This document shows, one piece after another, positions 1 through 11,371 of a stretch of 64,000 nucleotides of DNA. The stretch is from Fasciola hepatica (Eukaryota > Platyhelminthes > Trematoda > Plagiorchiida > Fasciolidae). The translations under genes were made by a program, and so were the position numbers. Within the stretch, counting starts at the first letter, position 1. The number at the start of each line of letters is the position of its first letter. The DNA lies in NCBI GenBank assembly GCA_948099385.1, contig CANUEZ040000168.1, forward strand, positions 12,062,001-12,126,000, in the 5' to 3' direction. The notes beneath the pieces were generated by a model. It was not told the origin of the DNA and ran no database searches. It saw nothing but the letters and a program-made list of their open reading frames with translations.

Positions 1-3000
1 GTCCCGTGAACTGGCCTCGGTACGATCATAGAAGCTGAGGGAGTGTGCCCTCCTATAAAAAATGAGCTCGTTTCATTTATCTGGGCATTATTTTACCAAT
101 CTTGGTTAATATTTGGTGCTGCGGTGACCATGGGATTCACCAGTTCCTAAATTATGCACTTCCATCCCCGAAAACTGAACGCGCTACCGCCTTGTCACAA
201 TATTCACAACTACTTCCACCGTCGCCTTGCACTGCCGCAGTACAAATCCAGGTTGGCGTCACTGTTGGAAGCCACCTCTACACCCTCCCACTCGTTAGAG
301 ATCAGGCTGGTGAATACTCTCCCCCACTCTCCAATTTATTCGATCGCTCGTTTTGAGATATTTCATTGTTTCATACCAACCTCACGAAGCAGCATATCAC
401 CCTCTTATTTGCCCACTGTGAATCACCTCCTTCAGCAATTTGTCATATGTTGACTCTCCGTGATATTCTCACGAGAAACAGGAATAATTGATCTACCTTC
501 AACTTTTTCATGGGCTCCTCTTTTATCCCTTTTTGACACTATGGCCGTTTCGACGTCAATATAGACCTGCCAAGTCGCTTCAGCATGCGCGTTCTCATTA
601 TTCGTTGGTACCTCAAGAATGTCTATTGCTTCAGGTCACTGTCCTTACCGAACCATTCCACATTCAATACCTTAAAGTTTCTCTTCTAACGTGTAATCAT
701 CATCAAATGCAGCGTATTTTCCAGTTCCCATCCGCCAATCATCACTAACTAACTGACTGATCAATCTTTTCTCATTTAATAGCTGATTCGTTATTCCTCT
801 TCCTCGATCAAATTCTAATAATAACGGTTTATTTTGAAGACGCCCGAGGCATGACAGGTGCATGATCAGCTGTTAACAAGTGATAGAATAAACGGACAAA
901 ACCCTTGAAAATGTAGAAATTTACATGACAGGAGTTTAAAAAAGGGCTAATAGGGGGAATTACGTGGGATGATAGTACGGCAAATGTATGCACATCAAAG
1001 AAAATGTACTGAGTTTTATTGGACCCATGGACGGATTCAAATTGACGCCCGGTGAGTTTAAGAAGTCAAGGTCAGGTGGGGGATCCGGCTGGTCAGTGCA
1101 CAGACATCTGAAAGCCGACTGATATACGTGAGAAAGGCTAGAAATCGGCATAAGAAACTGTAATAGTGGAAGACGATGAGGAAAACGTGAGATCCACTGC
1201 AAAGGATTAGGTAGCAACGAACCGTTGGCACTCTGCAATAGATGGTTGGCGAACAGGACACACAACTCATTGTAAAAGAGAGAGCGGGCAAAGTAAGACG
1301 TTAAAGGTGAATCAGGTAAAAAAAATAGTTCATAGGAATTGGACACAGTAGATGTGGGTTATAGGTGTAGAAGGAATGGATGCATATCATGGCGGTCAGC
1401 GGGATGATAGCAAGAGAAATGGCCTGTGAGGAATTGCAGGATACAGAGTGGATGCATATATACATATGTGCGCTTGTTAACATATATGTATACATACGCA
1501 TATATATAAGAGAAGCCCGATCAATAACAATGGAGTCCTAGAAAGAAATTATCAGTTATTAGGAGGGGCAGGTTAGAATAGGTCGAACGTTTGTAGAATT
1601 AACTTTGGAATATCGTGGTGAATTTTCTTCATGACAGGTGAACTTGGCGGATCAACAGAGAGAGTGGAGGATGCGGAAGCGCAGAGACGACGACGACTGA
1701 GGAGCAGTTCAAAAAAAGAGGAGATGAGGGAAAGTATCGAAGAGAACAGGTAAGAATAGGTCAAATAACCTGATTTATGTAGGTGAGACACGCGGTGTCG
1801 GGCAAGAATGAGAGGAGCATTAATAAATGGGCTTACATTATTCAGCAGGAAGATTGTGGCAATGGAGATGGCTATAGCCATCTGCGCAGAGCGATTGTTC
1901 ATACAAAGTGGAGAAAAGCACCTGGGAGGTGAAACTGTCCGTGGTGCATAATGCAGCAGCTGTGACGGCAAACAGCTTGAGAAAGGAGTTAGCAAAACGG
2001 GTACCAGAGGGTAATGGCAGATCAAACGGACCGAATCTTTGAACGAGAACTACGACGAAACGGTGAGTTTACATTAAGTGGCAAATGAAAAAGCAGAACG
2101 GTCCAAAAGGCACGCATAAAACGCCTGTGGCAAAAAGTGGACGAAACAGGAGATGGGAGCACGGGCCGACAAAGACAGGTGAGACATAACCAGTAGGATC
2201 ATTTCATTTCAGGTGGAAAACGAAAAAGGCAGAGAAAAGAAGCACTGGGACAGGTAAACCGGTGGGCGAACATAAAGCATGAACAATGGATGTGCGTCTT
2301 AGTCGGGGACATGGAAATTGGGAGCTGCGTGCATGCCGGCAATTGTACAAGTGGATGCACATGGACGATACTAATCGGAGCACTGCCAAGTGGAAGGATC
2401 CATGGAGGAATCGCGGAGCCAGGCAAGGAAAATAGAGTGTTAGTGACTGGATAATAAATGTGGCTGTCAGAGATACAGAGTTTGGAACGGCAATTCTTAT
2501 ATGAGAATTAGTCATGGGTGTGGGCGGGGCTGGTGTGTAATGGTATCAGGCATAAGAAGAGAGAACGAGGGAGGGTTTGACAGAACGGTAGGCAGTGAGG
2601 TGTGAGCATGCAATCAATGAGCTTTATAGGCCTAGGGTGATACCAGTGCAGTGTCTTAATGATTTTTAACACTTTCTGTAATAAACGCTGGCTTCCTGAA
2701 AAATTCCGTTCTTCCTTTTTGGCTCCCGACTGGTGCTGTTTGACTTCGTCTGTTTTATGTTGATATTCTGGAACATCAATCTCCTTCAATCACTCCAATC
2801 GGCTCCACCAATTGACTTTGAACTTCAGTTTCACCGGGCACTATTTTCATTCTGGCTCAATTCACTCTATCTTCCGCTCACACTCCGATTTGACACATTC
2901 GTCTTTTTCTGAAAGAAAGCTTTACTGGCCTCACATATACCAACTGATTTTGTTTTAAAGCATGCCCCGGACTTTCCAGGAATAATGAAGCATTAGCATT

Positions 3001-3235
3001 AGTAGTATCTTCCTAATCAGTTGCGCCCACGTGACCTGGCCAGATCACGTCTGTGATACCTTTTTCTTTATCGGTCGTATATTCCGTCTGCCACTAGGTA
3101 GAACATTTTTTCGCGAAAATATCTCCGCTGGAAGAATCCAACTGTTTTCATTATTTTTGGAGGCAAAAACTATTTATCTTCTTGGGACATGGGGAGATCT
3201 CATAGGAGAGCTTCAGATAGTGAATAATGTTTCCG
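1..3235. repeat. left arm of a 3235-bp inverted repeat (palindrome)
   Basis: The reverse complement of this segment recurs at 4730-7964. Paired positions add up to 7965 throughout, so there is no net insertion or deletion between the arms. All eleven open frames longer than 60 codons at 102-2789 have an identical partner in the other arm. I found only a handful of mismatches by direct reading (near 48 and between about 2995 and 3170). Because the window starts inside or at the end of the arm, the true outer boundary is unknown. None of the frames in the arm resembles a known protein; the 150-codon and 128-codon frames lie in the C/T-rich strand of a repeat and are probably not genes. Confidence 0.97.
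870..2660 (-). repeat. dispersed repeat R1, copy in the left arm
   Basis: This segment is purine-rich on the plus strand and resembles 19,165-20,890 in the same orientation. Both copies share a track reading roughly 'tggaccca.. gatggattca' (near 1020 and 19,297), a short TA-rich microsatellite (near 1460-1508 and 19,705-19,732) and a shared 'atgagctttat' block (near 2617 and 20,850). The mirrored copy is in the right arm. R1 may be the long C/T-rich 3' untranslated part of a minus-strand LINE, because the 19-kb copy lies downstream of LINE E, but no coding domain is visible here. Boundaries are approximate. Confidence 0.6.
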
Positions 3236-4729
3236 TTTTTACACAGGTTCGTATGTTTTGCATGCTTATTTGGGCACATGAGGAGAGTTAAATTTTCGGA
3301 CAAATGAGACCGGCGTCGCTGAATCCACGCGAACTTGGATAAGGCTAGATAATGATCGCGAGTTACTGAATGATTTTCCGCTCTTGGCCAACATGGAATG
3401 GATAGAGGAAAATAAGGTGAAGGGGTACAGTTAATATTGGGTCGAACTGGGCCACTGAGGGCCTCATTCTACCTGATGTTTGGAAACGTTTGAACTAAGC
3501 CGTGTTTAGTCGCAAAACCAACAAATGCAAAATACATGAAAAATGAAAAACGAAGGCAGTGAAAACCCTTAGAGATGTGTCTGAAAAACATTGCAAAATG
3601 GTAAACCGACTGATATGAGTTAATGGTGGTGCCCTTGACTGAGCGGCACAAACAATTGTATGTCTTGCATGACGTAAAAAGCAGTCTCGTATCGGCACCA
3701 AAGGCATTTGTCCAGATTTTCAAGGGAATGAACACTTCGGCAAACAGCCTCACCATATTACTGGGTAGAATACTTTAGTTTACTGAAAATGCAAACGTTA
3801 TTTTCTTTGGTAGCAGCTAGAAGATTCATACCACGCGGGGACTAAAAAGCGATCTGTCTTTGGCCCCTAAGCAGAAAAGCAGGATAACATACCGTTAATC
3901 ATACCCTTTCCAAAACTGGCTCAGTTCTTTAACAAAAGCTTTGCATGTTGTTGTTTACGTAACCTCTTCCCGTTGACCACTTAGTCAATCGTGCTCTCGG
4001 CACCCTTCTGCAGGTTGCAAAGTCGCCCTTTCTAGAGGGCATCCGGTTCCCCTCCAATCCAGATATAGACGATGGTAGGGATTTCGGTTGCCTGTTACCA
4101 CAAGATTTCTTTTGGCTTGATTTTTTGGAGACTATTTGTGTTGAAAGTATAACACAAATTTAGAACCGAAGAGCCTGGCATTCGAATCACAAAAGCAGCC
4201 CCGGCGGAAGAAGCTTAGTTCAGAGTAATTTCCGTGAACCGAAAAATGGCTACCAATCGTCGAGTCCAGAATTATTTCAGGTGCTTGCATATAGGTTATG
4301 CGTCCACCACTGCGCAGATTGGTTCTTCTGTTTCCCGATCAAAAGAGAGCACCGTGAAACCTCATTGCACATCTCTTGTGTGGGAACCTGTGCATCATGA
4401 ACCTTCACTGAATCCATACGCAACAAGCCGAGGTGTCATTCACAAAACACCCTGGATGAACGGTAATGGTATCTTCCACCCTTTTGGCGAGCAATCTCTG
4501 GGCCCAATATCGGAAGTAGCCATATTCTGCTTACGTTTGAGGCACTCTAAGGAATTGCATGGACTGCAGGTCCGCCGGTTGCCAGCCAGTATTTTCCAGT
4601 TGTCTATTAACTTGGTGCTGAATATGTGCTAACTGGGAGTCAACTTTACTGGAACTTCCATTACCTTCTTCCTTTTACCCTTTGATTGCGAGCATGAGAC
4701 CTTGAGGACCACACAAATCTCCGTAAGAC
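3236..4729. other. single-copy loop between the palindrome arms
   Basis: This is the 1494-bp asymmetric centre of the palindrome. Arm identity stops abruptly after the block at 3221-3235. Two modest open frames occur: 3469-3756 on the minus strand (95 codons) and 4234-4632 on the plus strand (132 codons, basic, with Ser/Thr-rich stretches). I do not recognise either, and neither has a signal peptide, membrane segment or zinc motif that I can see. No transposase-like or polymerase-like motif was found, so the loop gives no help in assigning the palindrome to a transposon class. Confidence 0.7.
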
Positions 4730-7700
4730 CGGAAACATTATTCACTATCTGAAGCTCTCCTATGAGATCTCCCCATGTCCCAAGAAGATAAATAGTTTTT
4801 GCCTTCAAAAATAATGAAAACAGTTGGATTCTTCCAGCGAAGATATTTTCGCGAAAAAATGTTCTACCTAGTGGCAGACGGAATATACGACCGATAAAGA
4901 AAAAGGTATCACAGACGTGATCTGGCTAGGTCACGTGGGCGCAACTGATTAGGAAGATACTACCAATGCTAATGCTTCATTATTCCTGGAAAGTCCGGGG
5001 CATGCTTTAAAACAAAATCAGTTGGTATATGTGAGGCCAGTAAAGCTTTCTTTCAGAAAAAGACGAATGTGTCAAATCGGAGTGTGAGCGGAAGATAGAG
5101 TGAATTGAGCCAGAATGAAAATAGTGCCCGGTGAAACTGAAGTTCAAAGTCAATTGGTGGAGCCGATTGGAGTGATTGAAGGAGATTGATGTTCCAGAAT
5201 ATCAACATAAAACAGACGAAGTCAAACAGCACCAGTCGGGAGCCAAAAAGGAAGAACGGAATTTTTCAGGAAGCCAGCGTTTATTACAGAAAGTGTTAAA
5301 AATCATTAAGACACTGCACTGGTATCACCCTAGGCCTATAAAGCTCATTGATTGCATGCTCACACCTCACTGCCTACCGTTCTGTCAAACCCTCCCTCGT
5401 TCTCTCTTCTTATGCCTGATACCATTACACACCAGCCCCGCCCACACCCATGACTAATTCTCATATAAGAATTGCCGTTCCAAACTCTGTATCTCTGACA
5501 GCCACATTTATTATCCAGTCACTAACACTCTATTTTCCTTGCCTGGCTCCGCGATTCCTCCATGGATCCTTCCACTTGGCAGTGCTCCGATTAGTATCGT
5601 CCATGTGCATCCACTTGTACAATTGCCGGCATGCACGCAGCTCCCAATTTCCATGTCCCCGACTAAGACGCACATCCATTGTTCATGCTTTATGTTCGCC
5701 CACCGGTTTACCTGTCCCAGTGCTTCTTTTCTCTGCCTTTTTCGTTTTCCACCTGAAATGAAATGATCCTACTGGTTATGTCTCACCTGTCTTTGTCGGC
5801 CCGTGCTCCCATCTCCTGTTTCGTCCACTTTTTGCCACAGGCGTTTTATGCGTGCCTTTTGGACCGTTCTGCTTTTTCATTTGCCACTTAATGTAAACTC
5901 ACCGTTTCGTCGTAGTTCTCGTTCAAAGATTCGGTCCGTTTGATCTGCCATTACCCTCTGGTACCCGTTTTGCTAACTCCTTTCTCAAGCTGTTTGCCGT
6001 CACAGCTGCTGCATTATGCACCACGGACAGTTTCACCTCCCAGGTGCTTTTCTCCACTTTGTATGAACAATCGCTCTGCGCAGATGGCTATAGCCATCTC
6101 CATTGCCACAATCTTCCTGCTGAATAATGTAAGCCCATTTATTAATGCTCCTCTCATTCTTGCCCGACACCGCGTGTCTCACCTACATAAATCAGGTTAT
6201 TTGACCTATTCTTACCTGTTCTCTTCGATACTTTCCCTCATCTCCTCTTTTTTTGAACTGCTCCTCAGTCGTCGTCGTCTCTGCGCTTCCGCATCCTCCA
6301 CTCTCTCTGTTGATCCGCCAAGTTCACCTGTCATGAAGAAAATTCACCACGATATTCCAAAGTTAATTCTACAAACGTTCGACCTATTCTAACCTGCCCC
6401 TCCTAATAACTGATAATTTCTTTCTAGGACTCCATTGTTATTGATCGGGCTTCTCTTATATATATGCGTATGTATACATATATGTTAACAAGCGCACATA
6501 TGTATATATGCATCCACTCTGTATCCTGCAATTCCTCACAGGCCATTTCTCTTGCTATCATCCCGCTGACCGCCATGATATGCATCCATTCCTTCTACAC
6601 CTATAACCCACATCTACTGTGTCCAATTCCTATGAACTATTTTTTTTACCTGATTCACCTTTAACGTCTTACTTTGCCCGCTCTCTCTTTTACAATGAGT
6701 TGTGTGTCCTGTTCGCCAACCATCTATTGCAGAGTGCCAACGGTTCGTTGCTACCTAATCCTTTGCAGTGGATCTCACGTTTTCCTCATCGTCTTCCACT
6801 ATTACAGTTTCTTATGCCGATTTCTAGCCTTTCTCACGTATATCAGTCGGCTTTCAGATGTCTGTGCACTGACCAGCCGGATCCCCCACCTGACCTTGAC
6901 TTCTTAAACTCACCGGGCGTCAATTTGAATCCGTCCATGGGTCCAATAAAACTCAGTACATTTTCTTTGATGTGCATACATTTGCCGTACTATCATCCCA
7001 CGTAATTCCCCCTATTAGCCCTTTTTTAAACTCCTGTCATGTAAATTTCTACATTTTCAAGGGTTTTGTCCGTTTATTCTATCACTTGTTAACAGCTGAT
7101 CATGCACCTGTCATGCCTCGGGCGTCTTCAAAATAAACCGTTATTATTAGAATTTGATCGAGGAAGAGGAATAACGAATCAGCTATTAAATGAGAAAAGA
7201 TTGATCAGTCAGTTAGTTAGTGATGATTGGCGGATGGGAACTGGAAAATACGCTGCATTTGATGATGATTACACGTTAGAAGAGAAACTTTAAGGTATTG
7301 AATGTGGAATGGTTCGGTAAGGACAGTGACCTGAAGCAATAGACATTCTTGAGGTACCAACGAATAATGAGAACGCGCATGCTGAAGCGACTTGGCAGGT
7401 CTATATTGACGTCGAAACGGCCATAGTGTCAAAAAGGGATAAAAGAGGAGCCCATGAAAAAGTTGAAGGTAGATCAATTATTCCTGTTTCTCGTGAGAAT
7501 ATCACGGAGAGTCAACATATGACAAATTGCTGAAGGAGGTGATTCACAGTGGGCAAATAAGAGGGTGATATGCTGCTTCGTGAGGTTGGTATGAAACAAT
7601 GAAATATCTCAAAACGAGCGATCGAATAAATTGGAGAGTGGGGGAGAGTATTCACCAGCCTGATCTCTAACGAGTGGGAGGGTGTAGAGGTGGCTTCCAA

Positions 7701-7964
7701 CAGTGACGCCAACCTGGATTTGTACTGCGGCAGTGCAAGGCGACGGTGGAAGTAGTTGTGAATATTGTGACAAGGCGGTAGCGCGTTCAGTTTTCGGGGA
7801 TGGAAGTGCATAATTTAGGAACTGGTGAATCCCATGGTCACCGCAGCACCAAATATTAACCAAGATTGGTAAAATAATGCCCAGATAAATGAAACGAGCT
7901 CATTTTTTATAGGAGAGCACACTCCCTCAGCTTCTATGATCGTACCGAGGCCAGTTCACGGGAC
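4730..7964. repeat. right arm of the 3235-bp inverted repeat
   Basis: Mirror image of 1-3235, reading inward from 7964. The outer end gives the same sequence as the first bases of the window, reverse-complemented. The sequence directly after 7964 is different in character and runs into retrotransposon debris, so 7964 may be the real outer edge of this arm, unless the similarity simply continues to the left of the window. It contains the mirrored copy of repeat R1 in plus orientation. Confidence 0.97.
5305..7095 (+). repeat. dispersed repeat R1, copy in the right arm
   Basis: Mirrored counterpart of the left-arm R1 segment. The plus strand here is C/T-rich and contains a TA/TG-rich patch at about 6457-6510. 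It aligns by eye to the reverse complement of 19,165-20,890. It has several open frames, such as 5940-6392 (150 codons), but these are Pro/Ser/Leu/His-rich in the manner expected from pyrimidine-rich DNA, and I do not call them genes. Confidence 0.6.
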
Positions 7965-8257
7965 TAATGGACTTGTCGAGGTTCCTGCAGCAAGGAGTGT
8001 CGGGTTGAGTATCAACGGGCTACGACTCCCGTGTTTACCTTGCTTTTGTTTTTCGAGCCAGCCGTTTCTAGGACAATGAGATAAACAAAAGAGTACCCTG
8101 GGGCATTAAGTGCGTGTGTTCTCATTGGGCTCAGGTGCAGAGACCGCAAGCTGGCTTGTACAGAGGAAGTAGGTCGAAAGTGGTGCCATTTGTTGCCACG
8201 TGCGCGACTCCTACTTCCAAAAACGTGGCACACGAGTAGTAATCGCTTGATCACCAT
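7965..8257. other. short gap, nothing recognised
   Basis: Between the palindrome and the first gypsy remnant. An 81-codon minus-strand frame at 8012-8257 shows no family resemblance. No RNA gene or repeat was recognised. Confidence 0.5.
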
Positions 8258-8840
8258 ACAACGCCGCGCAAACCTTACATCTTTTGTATGAGTCAGGTTA
8301 CCAGGGGTGAGGGCTTTGTTCCCCTTTTTGTAGATGACTCGCCAGCAATCAGCGAACCTGAAGATTCATACATCAATTGTCTGAGAGTTTGGCCAAACAC
8401 GGTTCAGCCGTCAAAGCGGACGAAATTGCTTCAGCCAAAATTCGTGTTGGATTTAAAACCAGGTGATTGACAAACCTGGTGTTCCATCGCTAAAAGGAAA
8501 TGTACAGGCCTTTCGTAGCTCTTCGTCGCCTACTTAAATGGCTGCCGTTTGTCGCTTCAAAAATATGGTACGTTATCATCGGCGTTCCATCCCAAGATAT
8601 GCCTATTTGACGCATCCCTTAACAGATCTACCTAATGGCACAGAGGATGGTCACAGAATTGCCTGGGGATGCCAAACCTGCCTTCGGCGCAGTCAAAGAC
8701 CCACTGGCTTCTGCTACCCTGCTCTTCCACCTTGAATCTAAAGCTCAGTTGCGTATAGCCAGTGATGCTGCTGGTGAGACGACAAGCAACGCGCTCTGGC
8801 AGTGATCCAAATCACAATGGAAACCGCCGACATTTTCTCC
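8258..8840 (+). mobile_element. Ty3/gypsy remnant: end of reverse transcriptase and start of RNase H
   Basis: Reading across small frame changes, the segment first gives an 'NAAQT'-type block of the gypsy RT (8260-8275). It then gives the RT active-site region, 'LFVDD' instead of the usual Y-hydrophobic-DD (around 8320-8340), and an 'SEPED..INCLRV' helix. A connection follows, with 'YHRRSIPRYAYLTHPLTDL' (8571-8630), typical of the gypsy fingers-to-RNase H linker. The last part reads as a degraded RNase H ('ASDAAG' at about 8759-8776). Stops and frameshifts make it non-functional. No LTRs, gag or integrase are attached. The organisation resembles gypsy II at 59.8-62.3 kb, but the two are clearly divergent. 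Confidence 0.8.
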
Positions 8841-8892
8841 CGTCACCTCAGGCAGGCTGGAATCAGGTGTCTCACTTTAAGTTGAGAAATAC

Positions 8893-10330
8893 ATGCTCTT
8901 CTTAGCACTGTTACACAATTGGAAACTAATGGCAATAGGCACCAAACCCCACGTGGTTACTATCACGGAGACCTGGTTCACACCAGACTACCAAGACGGC
9001 GAAGTAAGAAAACCAGGGTACTCCCTTCTCCGTCATGATTTGGGAAGAGAACGAGCTAGTGTGTCAGCGCTCCATGTTGGCGATCTTCTACCCCCGGGCG
9101 TCTCTCCTCGATATATCTCATTGGCTGTAATAGACTCCTTGCGGAAAACTCCCTACCTCTGCTCCTCCACTAGTTTACATTTGGGTGTGATTTTCCGCTC
9201 GACCTCCACTTCACAAGTGGATTCGCTGTCGATGGTAGAGCTTCTGCAAGCCCTAGAAGCATTTCGCTCTTTTAGTAACCTTCTTATTGTGGAAGCTTAA
9301 ATGCCTCTGGAGTGGACTGAAAAGGCCTTGGCGCTGACAGCCAGTTTGGTAAGGCCTTCATGGATCTACTTGCCGAGCCATCCTGGACACAGCACGTGGC
9401 CTGGTCCACCAGATTTAGAATGGGTCAAAACTCGTCACTTTCAGATCTAGTCGTTACCAGTTTCGAACACAGATCATCGTGGCTTCCTTCCTTGCTGGTC
9501 ATACATCACCAATATGCTAACTGTCATGGATAGCCTGACACAATCCCACAATGATGGCAATACATCCCGTGCCACGTTCATCGATTTTGATGGGGCACTC
9601 GATAGTACCAAGCATATCCCGCTTCTGTACAAACCCAGGGTGTACGTCATCTCCGGTCGCCTACTGTTCCTGATTAATAATGTTTTAACTAATCAAACCA
9701 TCTGAGTTCATGTGTGTGTGCCTCAGCCTCAACCTACACCAATCGATATAGGCGCCCTTCAGGGCTCTGTCCCCGGTCCCTTCCCATTCCTCACTTACAT
9801 CAACGACCTCCCTGATGCAGTCCCGGTTGGCAAAGCGATTTATGCAGGCGACGTCACAATCTGATACACAAATGCAAACACTGTGCAGTCAGCTACTGAC
9901 TCGGTCAGACGTTTGTCATCTGACTGGAGCCTCCAAGTGAATGATAACAACTGTGCAAGCATGTCACTTAGCCATGCCCCGGCTCACCTCTTCAAGGTGA
10001 ATGGAAGCACACAAGTCCAAATAGTGGATCGGCACAAGATCATTTGCTTCTGACTGTGCAGTAGTCTCTCGTTCTACTCCCACCAGCGGAAAGCCAGTAA
10101 AGCTACCGTCCGGGTTCTAAGCCTTACTGGACGAACTTTTCCGATGACCTTCAGAGAGGACTTCCATCTTCTATACTGAACCCATACTCGAACTCCTCCA
10201 GAATGCGGCAGCCAGACAGTGCACACGGGCCTCGTTGGAGGTCGAAACATTTTGAGATTGAGGTAGATCAGATGAAGTGCTAGTAACAAAGACGAATGGC
10301 CCATTGTTCCACGACATGAAGCCAATCATC
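8893..10330 (+). mobile_element. CR1-like LINE, family A, copy 1 (internally deleted, dead)
   Basis: Encodes a broken ORF2. The apurinic endonuclease portion is at 8930-9480: a 'TITETW' block near 8958-8976 and, after frameshifts, an 'LNASGVDWKGLGAD' block (catalytic GDFN type) near 9297-9340. The endonuclease-RT linker and the start of the RT are missing at about 9480 by comparison with copy 2. The RT resumes at 9514-9705 with 'FIDFDGALDS' (FxDxxxAFD motif). It continues with 'GALQGSVPGPFPFLTYINDLPD' features (9755-9830) and a degraded catalytic box 'YAGDV' in place of FADDV/YADDV (9841-9855). In-frame TGA codons lie at 9703-9705 and 9862-9864. The fragment fades out after 10,200. Copy 2 is at 47.2-55.1 kb and carries the same lesions. 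Confidence 0.85.
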
Positions 10331-10390
10331 CTAGTCGTTCTTCAGTTGCTGAACGGAATCTTTTGTCGATTTCATTTCATCCTTCGTTGC
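10146..10390. repeat. direct duplication, first copy
   Basis: Begins in the C-terminal debris of LINE A and continues into a segment not present in LINE A copy 2. It recurs at about 10,866-11,120 in the same orientation, with an offset of about 720 bp and only scattered mismatches. The shared part includes a block starting 'gtgctagtaacaaagacg' in both copies (10,278 and 10,998). It is a local tandem duplication with a diverged spacer. No coding function is visible. Confidence 0.8.
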
Positions 10391-10865
10391 CTTGGTGTTA
10401 TTTGGCAATGAATTTCAGTTTAAGGACTAGAAGCTGGAGAGATAACAATTGTTTTCAATGAATCCTATAACTGCTCTCACAATTCATATGGGTGAGGTAA
10501 CATTGGAATGCATCAGCCATTTGCCGTAGTAAAGGCCATTGTCGTGGCGTTAGGAAAAACGGGGTTAGTGGTGAGGGGTGTCTCTATCGCGTGCGTGTTG
10601 TGGTGAGAGTTTCACTCCCACCGTCACTAGTGGTAATCGATAGTGGACTTTTGGGGTTCGGTCGGCGATCCGTGGTTTCCGGTTTCGGCCAGGGCAGCTG
10701 GAGAGCCTTGACTGGTAGCTTTTGTGTACATAGATTGGGGCTCAGTAAACGAATGGCGATTGACTCTGCCGTGGCCAGAGATCGAGGTCGGACTGGCTTT
10801 GATCGATTGGATGGAAATTGGTATATGACTTTGAAAGCCTTATCAGGGTCGACCGTGTGGCCACT

Positions 10866-11120
10866 GACCTTCAGAGAAGACTTCCGTCTTGTATACTGAA
10901 CCCATACTCGAACTCCTCTAGAATGGAGCAGCCAGATAGTGCACACGGGCCTCGTTGGAGGTCGAAACATTTTGGGATTGAGGTAGACCAGATGAAGTGC
11001 TAGTAACAAAGACGAATGGCCCATTGTTCCACGACATGAAGCCAATCATCCTAGTCGTTCTTCAGTTGCTGAACGGAATCTTTTGTCGATTCCATTTCAT
11101 CCTTCGTTGCCTTGGTGTTG
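10866..11120. repeat. direct duplication, second copy
   Basis: Second copy of the segment at 10,146-10,390. The 10,391-10,865 spacer between the copies contains no recognised gene. A 153-codon minus-strand frame at 10,584-11,045 overlaps it but its end is the complement of the repeat, so I do not treat it as a gene. Confidence 0.8.
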
Positions 11121-11371
11121 TTCTTCAATGACTTTCAGTTTGTTTCCTAAGTTCTCTTTCATTTCTTACAGCTTCGTCTTCTATTCGTTTGCCACGCACT
11201 GCAACTTTGCGTTGATTTGCAGCTTTAACAGGTGAGAAGAGACCACTCACAACCCATGACCACGAAGTTGCAACAGGTAATCAGAGCAAATTGGAAGCCT
11301 CATCTGGTCATTTTGTGTTATTAGCATATGCTTTGAGGTGTGTGCGGAATTTTTGCTGGCCTAAGGTATAA

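Noticed and set aside
4234..4632. 132-codon frame in the loop as the palindrome's cargo gene
   Set aside because: No recognisable domain, and nothing beyond length separates it from chance.
5940..6392. 150-codon frame present identically in both arms, as a possible conserved gene
   Set aside because: Identity only reflects the arm duplication. Composition is that of C/T-rich DNA and the 19-kb R1 copy does not keep the frame open.
1..7964. Palindrome as a Polinton or foldback DNA transposon
   Set aside because: No transposase, integrase or polymerase motif in loop or arms, and the arms contain an older dispersed repeat. The outer edge cannot be seen, so the class is left open.
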